This document shows positions 19,024-28,001 of a stretch of DNA of 64,000 bases, piece by piece. The stretch is taken from the NCBI GenBank assembly GCA_018649885.1, contig JABIHA010000028.1, positions 1 to 64,000 of the forward strand. Direction: 5' to 3'. The DNA is from Bacteriovoracaceae bacterium (lineage in GTDB: Bacteria > Bdellovibrionota > Bacteriovoracia > Bacteriovoracales > Bacteriovoracaceae). The translations under genes were made by a program, and so were the position numbers. The notes under the pieces are model-generated. The model made no database searches. It worked only from the letters and a program-made list of their open reading frames with translations, and had not been told where the DNA came from. Numbering within the stretch: position 1 is the first letter of the stretch; each line of letters starts with the position of its first letter.

Positions 19024-19485
19024 ATGAGCAAAATGTCCCTATTAATGGTATTTTTCATCTCAACTTCTTTATTTGCTGACTGCATGGAAGATCGCTTTGG
19101 AAATTCTATTTGCGGAGAAGGTGACTGTTTGAAGGGTCGGTCAGGTCATGTTGCTTGTGCAACTGCAGATGAAGGCGCCTGCATGGAAGACAGCTCTGGA
19201 GATGTTATATGTGGAGCAGGGGACTGCGTAAAAGGCCGATCAGGCCATGTTGCTTGCGCTTCCAAAGAAAACGGCTCATGTATGGAAGATCGACGTGGTA
19301 ATATCATCTGTGGGGCCGGGGATTGTATGAAGGGAAGATCTGGAAATGTTTCTTGTGCTACAACTGAAGATGGCTCATGCATGCAAGACAGGACCGGAAA
19401 TGTAACTTGTGGAGCAGGGCCATGTAAGCTGAGTCGCTCTGGAAAAGTCTCTTGTCAAGCCCCTACTCAAACCCACCATAAGTAG
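19024..19485 (+). CDS. Secreted Cys-rich tandem-repeat protein (4 x 33 aa)
   Basis: 153 aa: a signal peptide (residues 1-18), then four tandem copies of a 33-aa unit. Each unit contains two similar halves, CMEDRxGNxIC and CxKGRSGHVAC, so cysteines follow C-x9-C-x4-C-x9-C in every copy. A Thr/Gln/His tail (APTQTHHK) closes it. The regular Cys pattern predicts a disulfide ladder of small loops. The RSGxVxC half-motif is seen in many small exported proteins of this lineage as far as I recall, but its function is unknown. Clear ribosome site AAGGAT. No known enzyme family. Confidence 0.65.
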   Translation: MSKMSLLMVFFISTSLFADCMEDRFGNSICGEGDCLKGRSGHVACATADEGACMEDSSGDVICGAGDCVKGRSGHVACASKENGSCMEDRRGNIICGAGDCMKGRSGNVSCATTEDGSCMQDRTGNVTCGAGPCKLSRSGKVSCQAPTQTHHK

Positions 19486-19589
19486 TAAGTATACTGTGTT
19501 AAATGTTAACAACAGTTAAACACCTCCATCTATTGATTCAATCAAAAAACTAAGTACAATTATTAAAAGCTCGAACTAAGGAGTCGCTG

Positions 19590-19934
19590 GTGAAATTTGT
19601 CCTACTAATAATGTCAATTACTTTAATCTCTTGTTCACATCATGGTGGGAGATATTTAAAGAAGTTTGATACAAATGGTGACAGCAAAATTTCGAAGAGT
19701 GAATGGGATCAAGGCCACAGCGAAAAATTTTCTAAAAAAGACAAAAATGGTGATGGGTTTTTAACAGAAGAAGAAATTGGCAAGTTTCATTGTAAAAAGA
19801 GTCAAAAAGGCGCAAGCTGCCCGTATTCATCCAAAAAAACTAAATCAAAATGTAGCGGTAAGAGTCATTCAGACTGTAAAAAACAGTGTGAGGGAAAAGA
19901 TGGCAGCTGTCCTTTGAAAAATAAAGATTCGTAG
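19590..19934 (+). CDS. EF-hand lipoprotein
   Basis: 114 aa starting at GTG 19590, which follows AAGGAGTCGC. Lipobox LISC with lipidated C15. Two canonical EF-hand loops: DTNGDSKISKSE (27-38) and DKNGDGFLTEEE (51-62), each with D/N/D at positions 1, 3, 5 and Glu at 12, so calcium binding is likely. The C-terminal 45 residues are Lys/Ser/Cys-rich with six cysteines (e.g. CKKQCEGKDGSC). Probably a calcium-responsive periplasmic or surface lipoprotein; partner unknown. Confidence 0.75.
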   Translation: MKFVLLIMSITLISCSHHGGRYLKKFDTNGDSKISKSEWDQGHSEKFSKKDKNGDGFLTEEEIGKFHCKKSQKGASCPYSSKKTKSKCSGKSHSDCKKQCEGKDGSCPLKNKDS

Positions 19935-20211
19935 TTACTTCTTTTCACCACCAGTTAAAAAAAATATTCATTTCACTTAAGTCTCCACCTGTGCACCTGA
20001 TTGAAGAAAAAGTAGATTTTGGCAGATAGGTGGAGACCCAAAGCATTTGAAAAAGTTACATAATTGATAAGCTGAATTGTTCCAAAAAACACAGAATTTG
20101 ACCCATTAAATTGAGTTATTTCGCCTATTTCCCTATAAATTATTCAACTAGATTTTCACTTTCAAGCCAATTCTGTAGGACATATTAGATAGACATAAAT
20201 TGGGAAATTGA

Positions 20212-23067
20212 ATGTACAAACTATTTAAGATTACAGTTGTTTTTTTGTCTTTAATTAGTTGGGGCATTACCTATGCAAGTGTAAGTAGCATTTGCGAAAA
20301 TATGAAAAATGGAACTTATCAGGATAGTGAAAAAAGATACACTCTTGAATTGAATCAAAGTAATCTTTGGGATTTTGCTAGCGAAAATGATGATGAGCAG
20401 TGGGCGAAGTTTGTCACGGTAAAATGCGATGACAGCGAAGTCTTTGTATTTCAAAATAGTGCAAAATTTCCAACTCACTATGATTTTTTGAACAAAGTAA
20501 TTTACAGTGATACCTTATCCAAAGAACAATTCAAGGCAATGACTCTGGGGCGTAAAGGCAGGGTTCATCTCTTAGGCGTTCTCAATTACAAACGAAACTT
20601 CGAAGGTTACGAACCAGGTACTCACTATCAATTTATTAGTAGTGATAATTTTAGTGCAAGTGAAATTTACCAGTTAAAAGTAAATCTTCTTTCCCGTGTA
20701 AAGCTCACCTTACTTCACATATACTATTTCCCTTCACCTCTCATTAGACAGGCCGTAAAAGATGACCGCGATGCTTACAATACTTTGGGAATTGATGTGG
20801 AATTTCCTGGGCAACCAAGAGAATACATAAGCTACTCTGCAGGCTGGTCAGCGGGCAAGGTGGTTAGAATACTATCGAGCGAAATCGAAACAAAATGGAT
20901 CAGCGGAGAAATAACAGCAAAAGATATCCTTGTTGTTGACAAGGTTCCAAGGGATATCCCTCCTGTTGCTGGAATCATTACTTCAGAGACTTCTTCAAGC
21001 TTTTCTCACGTGGCATTACTATCAAAGATGATGGGGACTGTTTTTCTTTATGAAAAAGATGCCTACTTTCTTGATAAATGGAAGCAAAGAGAGAATACCT
21101 TGGTTTTTATTGAAACGAAGGAAAAGGAAGATCATTTCTACAGTGATGTCAGATCCATCGTTGAAATTCGTGATAACTTAACTGAGAAAGACATTGAAAA
21201 GGTATTGAGGGTCAGGACAATTCCTGCTCGCAAGATACCAGAGTTTAATCACCAATATGCTAAACTAAAATCCATTGATAGCTATATTTTTAGTGATAAA
21301 AATAAAATTGGGGCCAAGGCGGCAAACCTCGGTTTTATTTGCCAAGCTCTAGAAGAGTGTCCAATAGGATTTGCCCTCCCATTTTCATATTATGAAAACC
21401 ATTTGGATACAAGCTTAGCGAGCGGATTCACTATTAGGGAGACAATAAAAGCTCTACTAGAGGGAAATGATCTTAGTGCTGTAGAGCTCTCCAAAACATT
21501 GCAACAGATAAGAGACCTCATTAAGACCACAGCGGTAAATCGTGGTGATTTTAAAAAGATATATGGGGAAATTCAGCGTGTCTTTGGTAAAGATGAGGTT
21601 CGAATAAAACTGAGAAGTAGTAGTAACGTTGAAGATCTCAAGAACTTCAATGGTGCAGGGTTGTACAGTTCAAAAGCGGCTTCTTCTATATCCAAAGAAG
21701 AAATTGAAAAAGATTTAAAGAAAGTCTGGGCCTCACTCTACTCAGAAAGGGCCTATATTGCCAGAAATCTAGCGGGCCTTAAAGGCCTTGGCACTTCCAT
21801 GGCCGTTGTGGTCCAGGCATCATATATAGGAGAGTTGGCAAGAGGCGTTTTATTTATTGATAAAAGTGGTTATGGAAAAAAACCGAAAGTAATTGTCTCA
21901 GGGTTTCCGGGAGATCAGCTCAAAGTTGTAGATGCGCCAGCGGGTAAAGTACCAGAAATTGTTGAACTATCATCTTACGGAAGAACAAAACTCGTCAGAA
22001 AAACTACCGAACTTCCTGATGGGCAGAGAGTCTTAACTGAGGCCCAATATCAAGAGCTTCAGTCCAAGTCTAGTAAACTCTTTGGACGCTGGATTACTTC
22101 TAGATCTCTTGATGAGAAGAAAGTTGTTCTAGATATGGAATGGAAGCTTCTAGCAAGTGGTGAAATCATTATAAAGCAACTACGTCCTGTGCCAGAAAAG
22201 AGTGGATCCCAAAATGATCAGCTGGTAACAACTGTTGTGGGTAACAAGGGGGCCATTTTAAGAATAAAACTTAGAGAGTCCTCCAATGGCCTAATTGCCC
22301 TAGCTCTCAACATGGACCTTGAGCTAGATTCTATGGCCTTTATCTTTGATGAATCACTTTCCACCGTAGGCCCAATTACTAAGGTTAGTGGAAAAAATCG
22401 AGGAGGTATACCCTTTGAAGTGAATGCTAACATGATGAAAGGAAATTTTTCAAAGACTGCTTGGGGTGAAAAATACTCAGGTTATGAATACGAAGTAAGA
22501 GAGGTGAGTTTTGTACTTGAAGTTCCTCTTCCAGACGTACCATCTTTTAAAATATTAATGAAAAGAGAGGAGAGAAGGCTTCCAGGTACATCGCGTGTAA
22601 CCAACCCTATAGTGAGTATAGAGGAGCTTGATTTTGAAGTTTTGGCATTGAAATCAGACTTGCCTGGATACAACCCTGAATATAAAAATAGAGAAATTTC
22701 TGTGGAAGCTGAAATTGTTCCGGTTCCCATGGTTGATAAAGTCATTGAAGAGCTTACGGAAACCTACCAAAGCACTAGTGGCTACAGTATTGAGCTTAAA
22801 ATGGAGCTTCTTCTCAGCGAAGGCTATGATGCTAGGGGACTCGACTACTACAACGTAACTTCAGGTAAAATTACTGGTCTGATAGAAAAAGATATTGAAT
22901 TCAACTCACCTCTTGCTGTGGAATACAGTGCTATTGATCACAACAGCGAGTTTGGCATTGCCTTTGATTTTCTCTTCGCTGACAACCTGACAGAAGCCGA
23001 GAAGGTGGACTTAATCAAGATTCATGGGCGTTACTTACACTTTGAACCTGCCTGGGAAGATTATTAA
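20212..23067 (+). CDS. Exported glucan-water-dikinase/PPDK-like protein
   Basis: 951 aa with an N-terminal hydrophobic signal (residues 5-23, ending ITYAS). Residues about 24-210: unknown. About 215-300: phosphohistidine swivel domain with SSSFSHVALLSKMMG (H266 as candidate phospho-acceptor). About 360-690: ATP-grasp domain of the PPDK_N kind, with KIGAKAANLG (366-375), the LRSSSNVEDL loop (466-475) followed by NFNGAGLYSS, VWASLYSERAY, MAVVVQA, and the closing EWKLLASGEIIIKQLRP. Swivel before ATP-grasp is the order in plant starch GWD/PWD, opposite to PPDK and PEP synthase. No PEP-binding domain follows; residues 690-951 are beta-rich and unknown. An ATP-using enzyme with an export signal is unusual. 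Convergent with the propeller lipoprotein gene (4-bp overlap). Confidence 0.7.
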   Translation: MYKLFKITVVFLSLISWGITYASVSSICENMKNGTYQDSEKRYTLELNQSNLWDFASENDDEQWAKFVTVKCDDSEVFVFQNSAKFPTHYDFLNKVIYSDTLSKEQFKAMTLGRKGRVHLLGVLNYKRNFEGYEPGTHYQFISSDNFSASEIYQLKVNLLSRVKLTLLHIYYFPSPLIRQAVKDDRDAYNTLGIDVEFPGQPREYISYSAGWSAGKVVRILSSEIETKWISGEITAKDILVVDKVPRDIPPVAGIITSETSSSFSHVALLSKMMGTVFLYEKDAYFLDKWKQRENTLVFIETKEKEDHFYSDVRSIVEIRDNLTEKDIEKVLRVRTIPARKIPEFNHQYAKLKSIDSYIFSDKNKIGAKAANLGFICQALEECPIGFALPFSYYENHLDTSLASGFTIRETIKALLEGNDLSAVELSKTLQQIRDLIKTTAVNRGDFKKIYGEIQRVFGKDEVRIKLRSSSNVEDLKNFNGAGLYSSKAASSISKEEIEKDLKKVWASLYSERAYIARNLAGLKGLGTSMAVVVQASYIGELARGVLFIDKSGYGKKPKVIVSGFPGDQLKVVDAPAGKVPEIVELSSYGRTKLVRKTTELPDGQRVLTEAQYQELQSKSSKLFGRWITSRSLDEKKVVLDMEWKLLASGEIIIKQLRPVPEKSGSQNDQLVTTVVGNKGAILRIKLRESSNGLIALALNMDLELDSMAFIFDESLSTVGPITKVSGKNRGGIPFEVNANMMKGNFSKTAWGEKYSGYEYEVREVSFVLEVPLPDVPSFKILMKREERRLPGTSRVTNPIVSIEELDFEVLALKSDLPGYNPEYKNREISVEAEIVPVPMVDKVIEELTETYQSTSGYSIELKMELLLSEGYDARGLDYYNVTSGKITGLIEKDIEFNSPLAVEYSAIDHNSEFGIAFDFLFADNLTEAEKVDLIKIHGRYLHFEPAWEDY

Positions 23068-24356
23068 TCGGCACAGATTGTATGGCCTATTTTCCACCAA
23101 ACCTTTAAGTTAATTGCGGCCACAGTGTAGCTCGTAAGCCTTGTAAGCCCTGTGCCATCTGTGTTCATGACCCAGACATTTTTAGCAGCATTGGTATTTT
23201 GTGTATTACTACCATCGAGGGCCATGTCGCTATTAAAAAGTATTTTTCCTGAAGCTGTTGGGTGCATTTCTGCAGCCGAGGCGTTTGTTAAACTCGTTAG
23301 AGGTGTTTTACTTGATCCATCTGTATTCATAGACCATATATTTTCAACACCGATACTTGCGTCACTCCCATCGAGGGCCATATCAGAGATAAAATAGATC
23401 TTGGTGCCATCGATGGAATATCTCCCCTGGTTGGCATAAGCAACGATTAGATTTGTTAGGGGTGCTCTATTTGAACCATCACGATCCATCCGCCAAATGT
23501 TGAGCTTTGCTCCAGCATTGTTGGCGTCACTTGAGTCAAAGGCGCCTGCACTATGGTAGAGAATCTTAGTTCCAGTAATAAAAAAGTGAGCTTGAGATGA
23601 ACTTGCTGTACTATTGGACATGAGTGCACTTTGACTACTTCCATCAACATTGACAGTCCAAATATTCCATTGAATTGTTGAAGCATCAAGAAGGTCGGCC
23701 GTGTTTTTTGATCTATAGACAATTTCACTACCGGCACTATTAAAAAAGGATTGTATATTTGCACCTTTAGCGTTGTAGTTGGTGAGGGGAAGATAGTTAC
23801 TTCCATTTGAATTCATGATCCAAATATTTTTTATGGCAGACGTATTGGTGGCATCAGTTCCATCAAGCTTTCCTGTACTCCTAACGGCGATATATTTTCC
23901 AGCTGCATCGATATGCTCGGATCTGCCATATGCACCAGCCGCGGTATAACTAGTTAAATTAGTATGGGCAGCAGTAGGGGCCGCATAAGTTGTAGTCCAA
24001 ACATTCATATTTCCATTGGCCAGAACAGTATCGGTTCCATCGAGTTTTTTATCGCTGTAATAGATAATTTGACCAGTTTCGGAGAGAGCTGGTCCACCAA
24101 CTGATGCAGTATCATGTTGGGTAATAACCTTACCACCTGTTCCGTCAGTATACATGGCCCAAATATTTGAGTTCGTTCCTGCGTTCAAAGTATCAGTGCC
24201 ATCGAAGGCCCCATCATGGACGTAGAGAAACAGGGTTTTATAATTAGAACAAGTAGTCGTAGTTGCAGCTGCTGCAAGACCGTCATCTTGAATATCATCC
24301 GATAAAACGCATGATGAAAAAATGCCAATAAGGCAAATTGCTAGAAGCACTCTCAT
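23064..24356 (-). CDS. TolB-like beta-propeller lipoprotein
   Basis: 430 aa from ATG 24356 (AAGGGG upstream); an earlier ATG at 24383 would add nine polar residues before the signal. Lipobox IFSSC. The mature part consists of about seven units with NIWxMNxDGS-x5-LTxL, each separated by GKILFxSDMALDGSDA-like strands. This is the PD40/TolB-type propeller repeat. The repeated DGTD/DGSD loops in each blade might bind calcium. Such proteins bind other envelope proteins or glycans; no enzyme activity is evident. Confidence 0.75.
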   Translation of the reverse strand: MRVLLAICLIGIFSSCVLSDDIQDDGLAAAATTTTCSNYKTLFLYVHDGAFDGTDTLNAGTNSNIWAMYTDGTGGKVITQHDTASVGGPALSETGQIIYYSDKKLDGTDTVLANGNMNVWTTTYAAPTAAHTNLTSYTAAGAYGRSEHIDAAGKYIAVRSTGKLDGTDATNTSAIKNIWIMNSNGSNYLPLTNYNAKGANIQSFFNSAGSEIVYRSKNTADLLDASTIQWNIWTVNVDGSSQSALMSNSTASSSQAHFFITGTKILYHSAGAFDSSDANNAGAKLNIWRMDRDGSNRAPLTNLIVAYANQGRYSIDGTKIYFISDMALDGSDASIGVENIWSMNTDGSSKTPLTSLTNASAAEMHPTASGKILFNSDMALDGSNTQNTNAAKNVWVMNTDGTGLTRLTSYTVAAINLKVWWKIGHTICAD

Positions 24357-24592
24357 GCAACCCCTTCGGTCAGGAACTTCCACTATTTTATCATGTAGTA
24401 CATGAAATCTTCATTAAGAGAAATACACTTCGGGGGAGAGTGATAAATAATATTTATTTTTAAGTGGCAACTCATTTGATTTATTGCTACTTGCGCTGGG
24501 CCAGCTACACATATGTTATAAAGTGGATTTTCTGAAAAACCCCTGCTAGCTAGTTAATATTGATAAATTTGACCATTATTAGACTCAATATC

Positions 24593-25318
24593 TTATTGAA
24601 AAGGAACCTCAAGATCTTTTACATTTTTTCCAAAGTAACTTTGTGGAAGCGATGGTCTCACGCCTAGGGCCTTTTCTTTACTACTGATACAAGTTTTGAC
24701 GTTGCTGTGAAGGTCTGCCCATGTGACTGACTTGCCCATTTCTTCAATTATACAGCCATCCCAAAAGGTGTACTCTTCGTCAGCACTGCAACCAAAGCTT
24801 GGCAAATTTTTATGAGCAGCTGTAAGGATAATTCGATTATCTCCTGCTAGAGAAGAGGTGATAAACTGTCCTGAGTAACAAGCTGAGATGAGTATCACTG
24901 TAGGTGCATTTCCACAGTAACTATTTACTACCGAGCTAATAAATTTGGGTGGAATTATTCCAAGTCCCCTTATAAGAAAACCTTTGCCCTTGGCCCCATG
25001 GCTTGTCATATGAATTAAACATCCATCAAGTTCTGGATTAATTTCTAGGGCACTAAAGCCTGCAATTAAGTTTTCTGCAGTGGGAGAAAAAACTGTTCTA
25101 TCATCAACATAGTTTGGATCAACTGAGTAGTGAATTTGACTATCAATACCACTAGAGCGAAAGAGCTCTGATATATCTGTTCTGCCAGCATCAAAGTTTG
25201 CGATTTTAGCATCACCGGAGATAAATATTCCCTTCCAATCATAATTGTTTGAATAGATTTCTTGTGAAAATGAGTGAAAACTAAGAAAAAGGCAATAAGC
25301 TAGAAATAAATATTTCAT
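24593..25318 (-). CDS. Exported C13 (legumain/caspase-like) cysteine peptidase
   Basis: 241 aa with signal peptide MKYLFLAYCLFLSFHSFSQ. The catalytic dyad of the C13/caspase-hemoglobinase fold is visible: His in HMTSHGAKG (H107) at the end of one strand and Cys in VILISACYSGQF (C147) at the end of the next. Pfam C13 bacterial members are of this size. Legumains cut after Asn and related GPI8 is a transamidase; specificity here is not known. Expected location is periplasm or outside the cell. Single gene with its own promoter region. Confidence 0.75.
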   Translation of the reverse strand: MKYLFLAYCLFLSFHSFSQEIYSNNYDWKGIFISGDAKIANFDAGRTDISELFRSSGIDSQIHYSVDPNYVDDRTVFSPTAENLIAGFSALEINPELDGCLIHMTSHGAKGKGFLIRGLGIIPPKFISSVVNSYCGNAPTVILISACYSGQFITSSLAGDNRIILTAAHKNLPSFGCSADEEYTFWDGCIIEEMGKSVTWADLHSNVKTCISSKEKALGVRPSLPQSYFGKNVKDLEVPFQ

Positions 25319-25561
25319 AAGTGCTCCATAGCAAGACTGTATGGGGGGACCTTCTCATAAAGCTGAGTAAGATCAATACTTTGGAAAAGTTTACTTGGAA
25401 ATTAGGGAAAATCAGTACTATTTATAAACATCAATAGATACCATTTTGTGGTTTTCATTATTATTCTTATCTTTTTTACAACTTTTGGGTTTCAACCCTT
25501 TGGAATCCTTATTCCGTGTTAATCATGACCTCGGTGTTACATTTTTTATTCGGAGACTTTT

Positions 25562-26032
25562 ATGAAAGCTTTTGCCATCATTATTTCAGCAATTTTAATT
25601 CCTGCCTCTTTTGCTTCAACCCCTGCACAACTTTCAGAATTTTATGAAGTGCCTGTCACTCAAATAGAAAATGTGGATGCAAGGATGGCAGAGATGAAAC
25701 ATAAAATTACCTCTGAAAGTTGCAACCTATCATTTGAATCAGAAGGCAGTGTAAGAGCATTGCTTCCAATAACCGAGAGCATGGTTGGGCACCAATATTC
25801 GCTGGGACTAGCACAGGTGACATTTTGTGATCCTGAAATGGCTGCGGACCTAAATGATGATGAACTGACTGAAGAGGTTACAGGGGTGTTACCATTGGGT
25901 TTAATGCTTCATTCTAGATGCATAAATATTATGTATATGGCGCCAAATAATTCCTATGCTAAAAAAGATCGTTCATATTTAATAAGAACAGTTGTTCAGG
26001 AAGAGTACTCTATACATCTTAAATGTCAGTAG
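25562..26032 (+). CDS. Secreted protein, unknown
   Basis: 156 aa with signal peptide (ending ASFAS) and ribosome site CGGAGAC. Four cysteines in the mature part (SCNLSF, FCDPEM, RCINIM, final KCQ), so two disulfides are possible. No recognised domain. Convergent with the Cys-rich twin-module gene, with a hairpin between. Confidence 0.6.
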   Translation: MKAFAIIISAILIPASFASTPAQLSEFYEVPVTQIENVDARMAEMKHKITSESCNLSFESEGSVRALLPITESMVGHQYSLGLAQVTFCDPEMAADLNDDELTEEVTGVLPLGLMLHSRCINIMYMAPNNSYAKKDRSYLIRTVVQEEYSIHLKCQ

Positions 26033-26038
26033 CGAAGG

Positions 26039-26079
26039 GTGCCAAAACCTGGTATTAGGTGTGGTCCAAACCTTGGCAC
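26039..26079. terminator. Hairpin between convergent genes
   Basis: GTGCCAA (26039-26045) pairs with TTGGCAC (26073-26079) across a 27-base loop that can fold further. It lies between two convergent stops (26032 and 26101) where a bidirectional terminator is expected. The stem is short, so this is tentative. Confidence 0.35.
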
Positions 26080-26100
26080 ATTAAATACTAAGTTATATGA

Positions 26101-26676
26101 CTATCTTTTCTTTTTCTTACCTGGTTTATATCCACGCATAATCTTTTTTATAGCGGCGTCGTCGAGAACCTTTTCACACTTGGTAAGCTCTTTTAGTTTA
26201 ATCTTTGCTTTTTTATGGCAAATGCCCATGCAAATCCCGTGATGCGGAAGTGGCGGAGTGAAAGGTGGGTAAGCACAACCACTGTGACAACCAACATTTC
26301 TGGCAAATAGGGCCATACATTTTTTTGTCTTTTTACTAACCTTTGACTTCTTCTTAGACTTCTTTTTTGACTTCTTTTTCTTACTTTTTTTCTTTTTATA
26401 CTTTTTCATTATTTTTTTTATAGCGGCCTTGTCGAGAACCTTTTCACACTTTGTTAGCGCACTTGGCTTAATTCCAGACTTACCATGGCAAGCGGCCATA
26501 CAAATCCCGTGATGGGGAAGTGGAGGTGTAAAGGGAGGATAGCCGCATACACTGTGGCATCTCACATTTTTACCAAATAGCTTGGCACAGCTTTTTTCTT
26601 TTTTACTTTGTTTTGTATATCCATTCCCAGGAATAGCAATGAGAACAGAAATGGCAATAAACAAAATATATTTCAT
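26101..26676 (-). CDS. Secreted twin-module Cys-rich protein with poly-Lys linker
   Basis: 191 aa with signal peptide. Two copies of a 65-aa module (about residues 30-94 and 120-184) share six cysteines each in identical spacing (C-x9-C-x3-C-x14-C-x3-C-x13-C) and an identical 14-residue core YPPFTPPLPHHGIC; both end in KCEKVLD-x-AAIKKIM. Between them is a strongly basic linker made of repeated KKKSK units. The His-His-Gly-Ile-Cys core could bind metal, or the cysteines form disulfides. The basic linker would bind anionic polymers such as DNA, LPS or teichoic acid (inference). No family recognised. Compare the gene at 30378-30785, which uses the same plan with another module. Confidence 0.65.
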   Translation of the reverse strand: MKYILFIAISVLIAIPGNGYTKQSKKEKSCAKLFGKNVRCHSVCGYPPFTPPLPHHGICMAACHGKSGIKPSALTKCEKVLDKAAIKKIMKKYKKKKSKKKKSKKKSKKKSKVSKKTKKCMALFARNVGCHSGCAYPPFTPPLPHHGICMGICHKKAKIKLKELTKCEKVLDDAAIKKIMRGYKPGKKKKR

Positions 26677-26781
26677 GATAAACCCCTCAGTTTTGTTGGA
26701 TATCGGATCAATCCAACTAAATAATGAGTTTTGATTTATCTGATAAGGTTAGTTTTCTGTTAATATTGAGAAATCTAGACT

Positions 26782-26943
26782 CTAATAACTTCCACCATTA
26801 ACACAACCGAGGACATGATAGGTGAAGTCAGAGTGGAATTCATTTAATTGTGCGTCAGTCTTTCCACGGTAATTTAGATTCACAGTAAAAATACTGGAGT
26901 AAGATAGAGAAGGGATAACAAAAAATAAAATAAAAATTTTCAC
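26782..26943 (-). CDS. Very small secreted protein, unknown
   Basis: 53 aa from GTG 26943, chosen because GGAG lies seven bases upstream. A good signal peptide (VKIFILFFVIPSLSYSS) is followed by about 35 residues ending in CVNGGSY. The mature peptide has one cysteine. Short, so a chance frame is possible, but the ribosome site plus signal peptide support it. Confidence 0.45.
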   Translation of the reverse strand: MKIFILFFVIPSLSYSSIFTVNLNYRGKTDAQLNEFHSDFTYHVLGCVNGGSY

Positions 26944-27144
26944 CAGAATGCTCCAAGGTAGTCGCAACATAAACGGAGTTGATATATGGAAGCAAGGCCT
27001 GCTCTTACTTTTAAGCCAAATAAGAGCAAATACTATTCGGGTTCAAAATCTTCCGCGACCCATGGCGGCGAGCATGGGAGCTACTAAAACTCCAAGTCAT
27101 CGGTTAAACTGGGGAAATAAATTACTGTCGTCCTGGGGGGGGAA

Positions 27145-27834
27145 ATGGTTAATCAATGTCCATGGAGTGGTCTTGAGCCTGGAAGCATCTCTTTTTGTGA
27201 GAAAAAACTTTGCGCTCTCATTGTGGAGCCAGCGAACTCTTGGTCTAATATTGGTTTTATCATTATTGGGCTACTTCTATTTTACAAATGTTACAAAAAT
27301 GGACAACTCGACTTACTTCCTATTCCCATAGGCTCATTTTCACTTGGAATCGGATCTTTTGCCTTTTATGCTACTGGCACATTCTGGGGAGAGTACTTTG
27401 ATAATCTAAGCATGTTTCTTATTAGCAGTTTTATTATTGGCTACGCGCTTAGAAGAATTGTTAATTTTTCAAATTTATGGCTGTACTTGTTTATCAGTTT
27501 TATAACTCTCTTTTCTGGTATCATTCTCTATCTCAACCATAGTTGGGGAATTGCTATTTTTATAGGTCAAATTGTAATTGGAGAGTTGTTAGAGTTATCA
27601 CTTTTTTTAAAAAAGAATCCATCTGATAGCTACAAAATAGTCCCTTTGACTATTTGTATTCTATCTTCGGCAATCTTAGTTTGGATACTAGATCTAACCG
27701 GAAAGGTGTGTAACCCTGATAATCACATCTTCAACGGACATGCTTACTGGCATCTTGCACTATCTGTTGGTCTTTATTTGTTTTATATATTTCAGCAACA
27801 ATTTTCGAGTTATCAAAAAAAAACGGAGAAATGA
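27145..27834 (+). CDS. Ceramidase-like (CREST) integral membrane protein
   Basis: 229 aa with about seven hydrophobic membrane segments. The two motif regions of the alkaline ceramidase/PAQR (CREST) superfamily are present: near the N-terminus CEKKLCALIVEPANSWSN (Glu and Ser-Asn) and near the C-terminus CNPDNHIFNGHAYWHLALS (Asp and two His that would bind zinc). Family members hydrolyse amide bonds of ceramide or related lipids. Ribosome site GGGGGG before ATG. It lies alone in the plus direction, 166 bp before the esterase gene. Substrate unknown; predatory bacteria can contain sphingolipid-like lipids, so a lipid amidase is plausible. Confidence 0.7.
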   Translation: MVNQCPWSGLEPGSISFCEKKLCALIVEPANSWSNIGFIIIGLLLFYKCYKNGQLDLLPIPIGSFSLGIGSFAFYATGTFWGEYFDNLSMFLISSFIIGYALRRIVNFSNLWLYLFISFITLFSGIILYLNHSWGIAIFIGQIVIGELLELSLFLKKNPSDSYKIVPLTICILSSAILVWILDLTGKVCNPDNHIFNGHAYWHLALSVGLYLFYIFQQQFSSYQKKTEK

Positions 27835-28001
27835 TAAAATAAAATTTCTTTAGGTATTAAGGATAAGTCGTTAATAGTAGTCTTAATTTTTTCATACTAC
27901 ACACTTTCTGAAACTTTCTGAGTTTGGGCCTGTATAGTCTATATATATAAATTCAATACTAATAATACAAATAAAATTTGTTTATAAAATCAGGGGACCT
28001 C

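Noticed and set aside
19080-19470. 99-bp DNA repeats considered as a non-coding satellite
   Set aside because: They keep one frame without stops and a strict Cys pattern, so they are coding.
20212-23067. Calling this gene PEP synthase or PPDK
   Set aside because: Domain order is reversed and the PEP-binding barrel domain is missing.
26948-27331. 127-codon plus-strand open frame overlapping the ceramidase-like gene
   Set aside because: It overlaps the CREST gene in another frame and has no recognisable features, while the 27145 frame has the family motifs.
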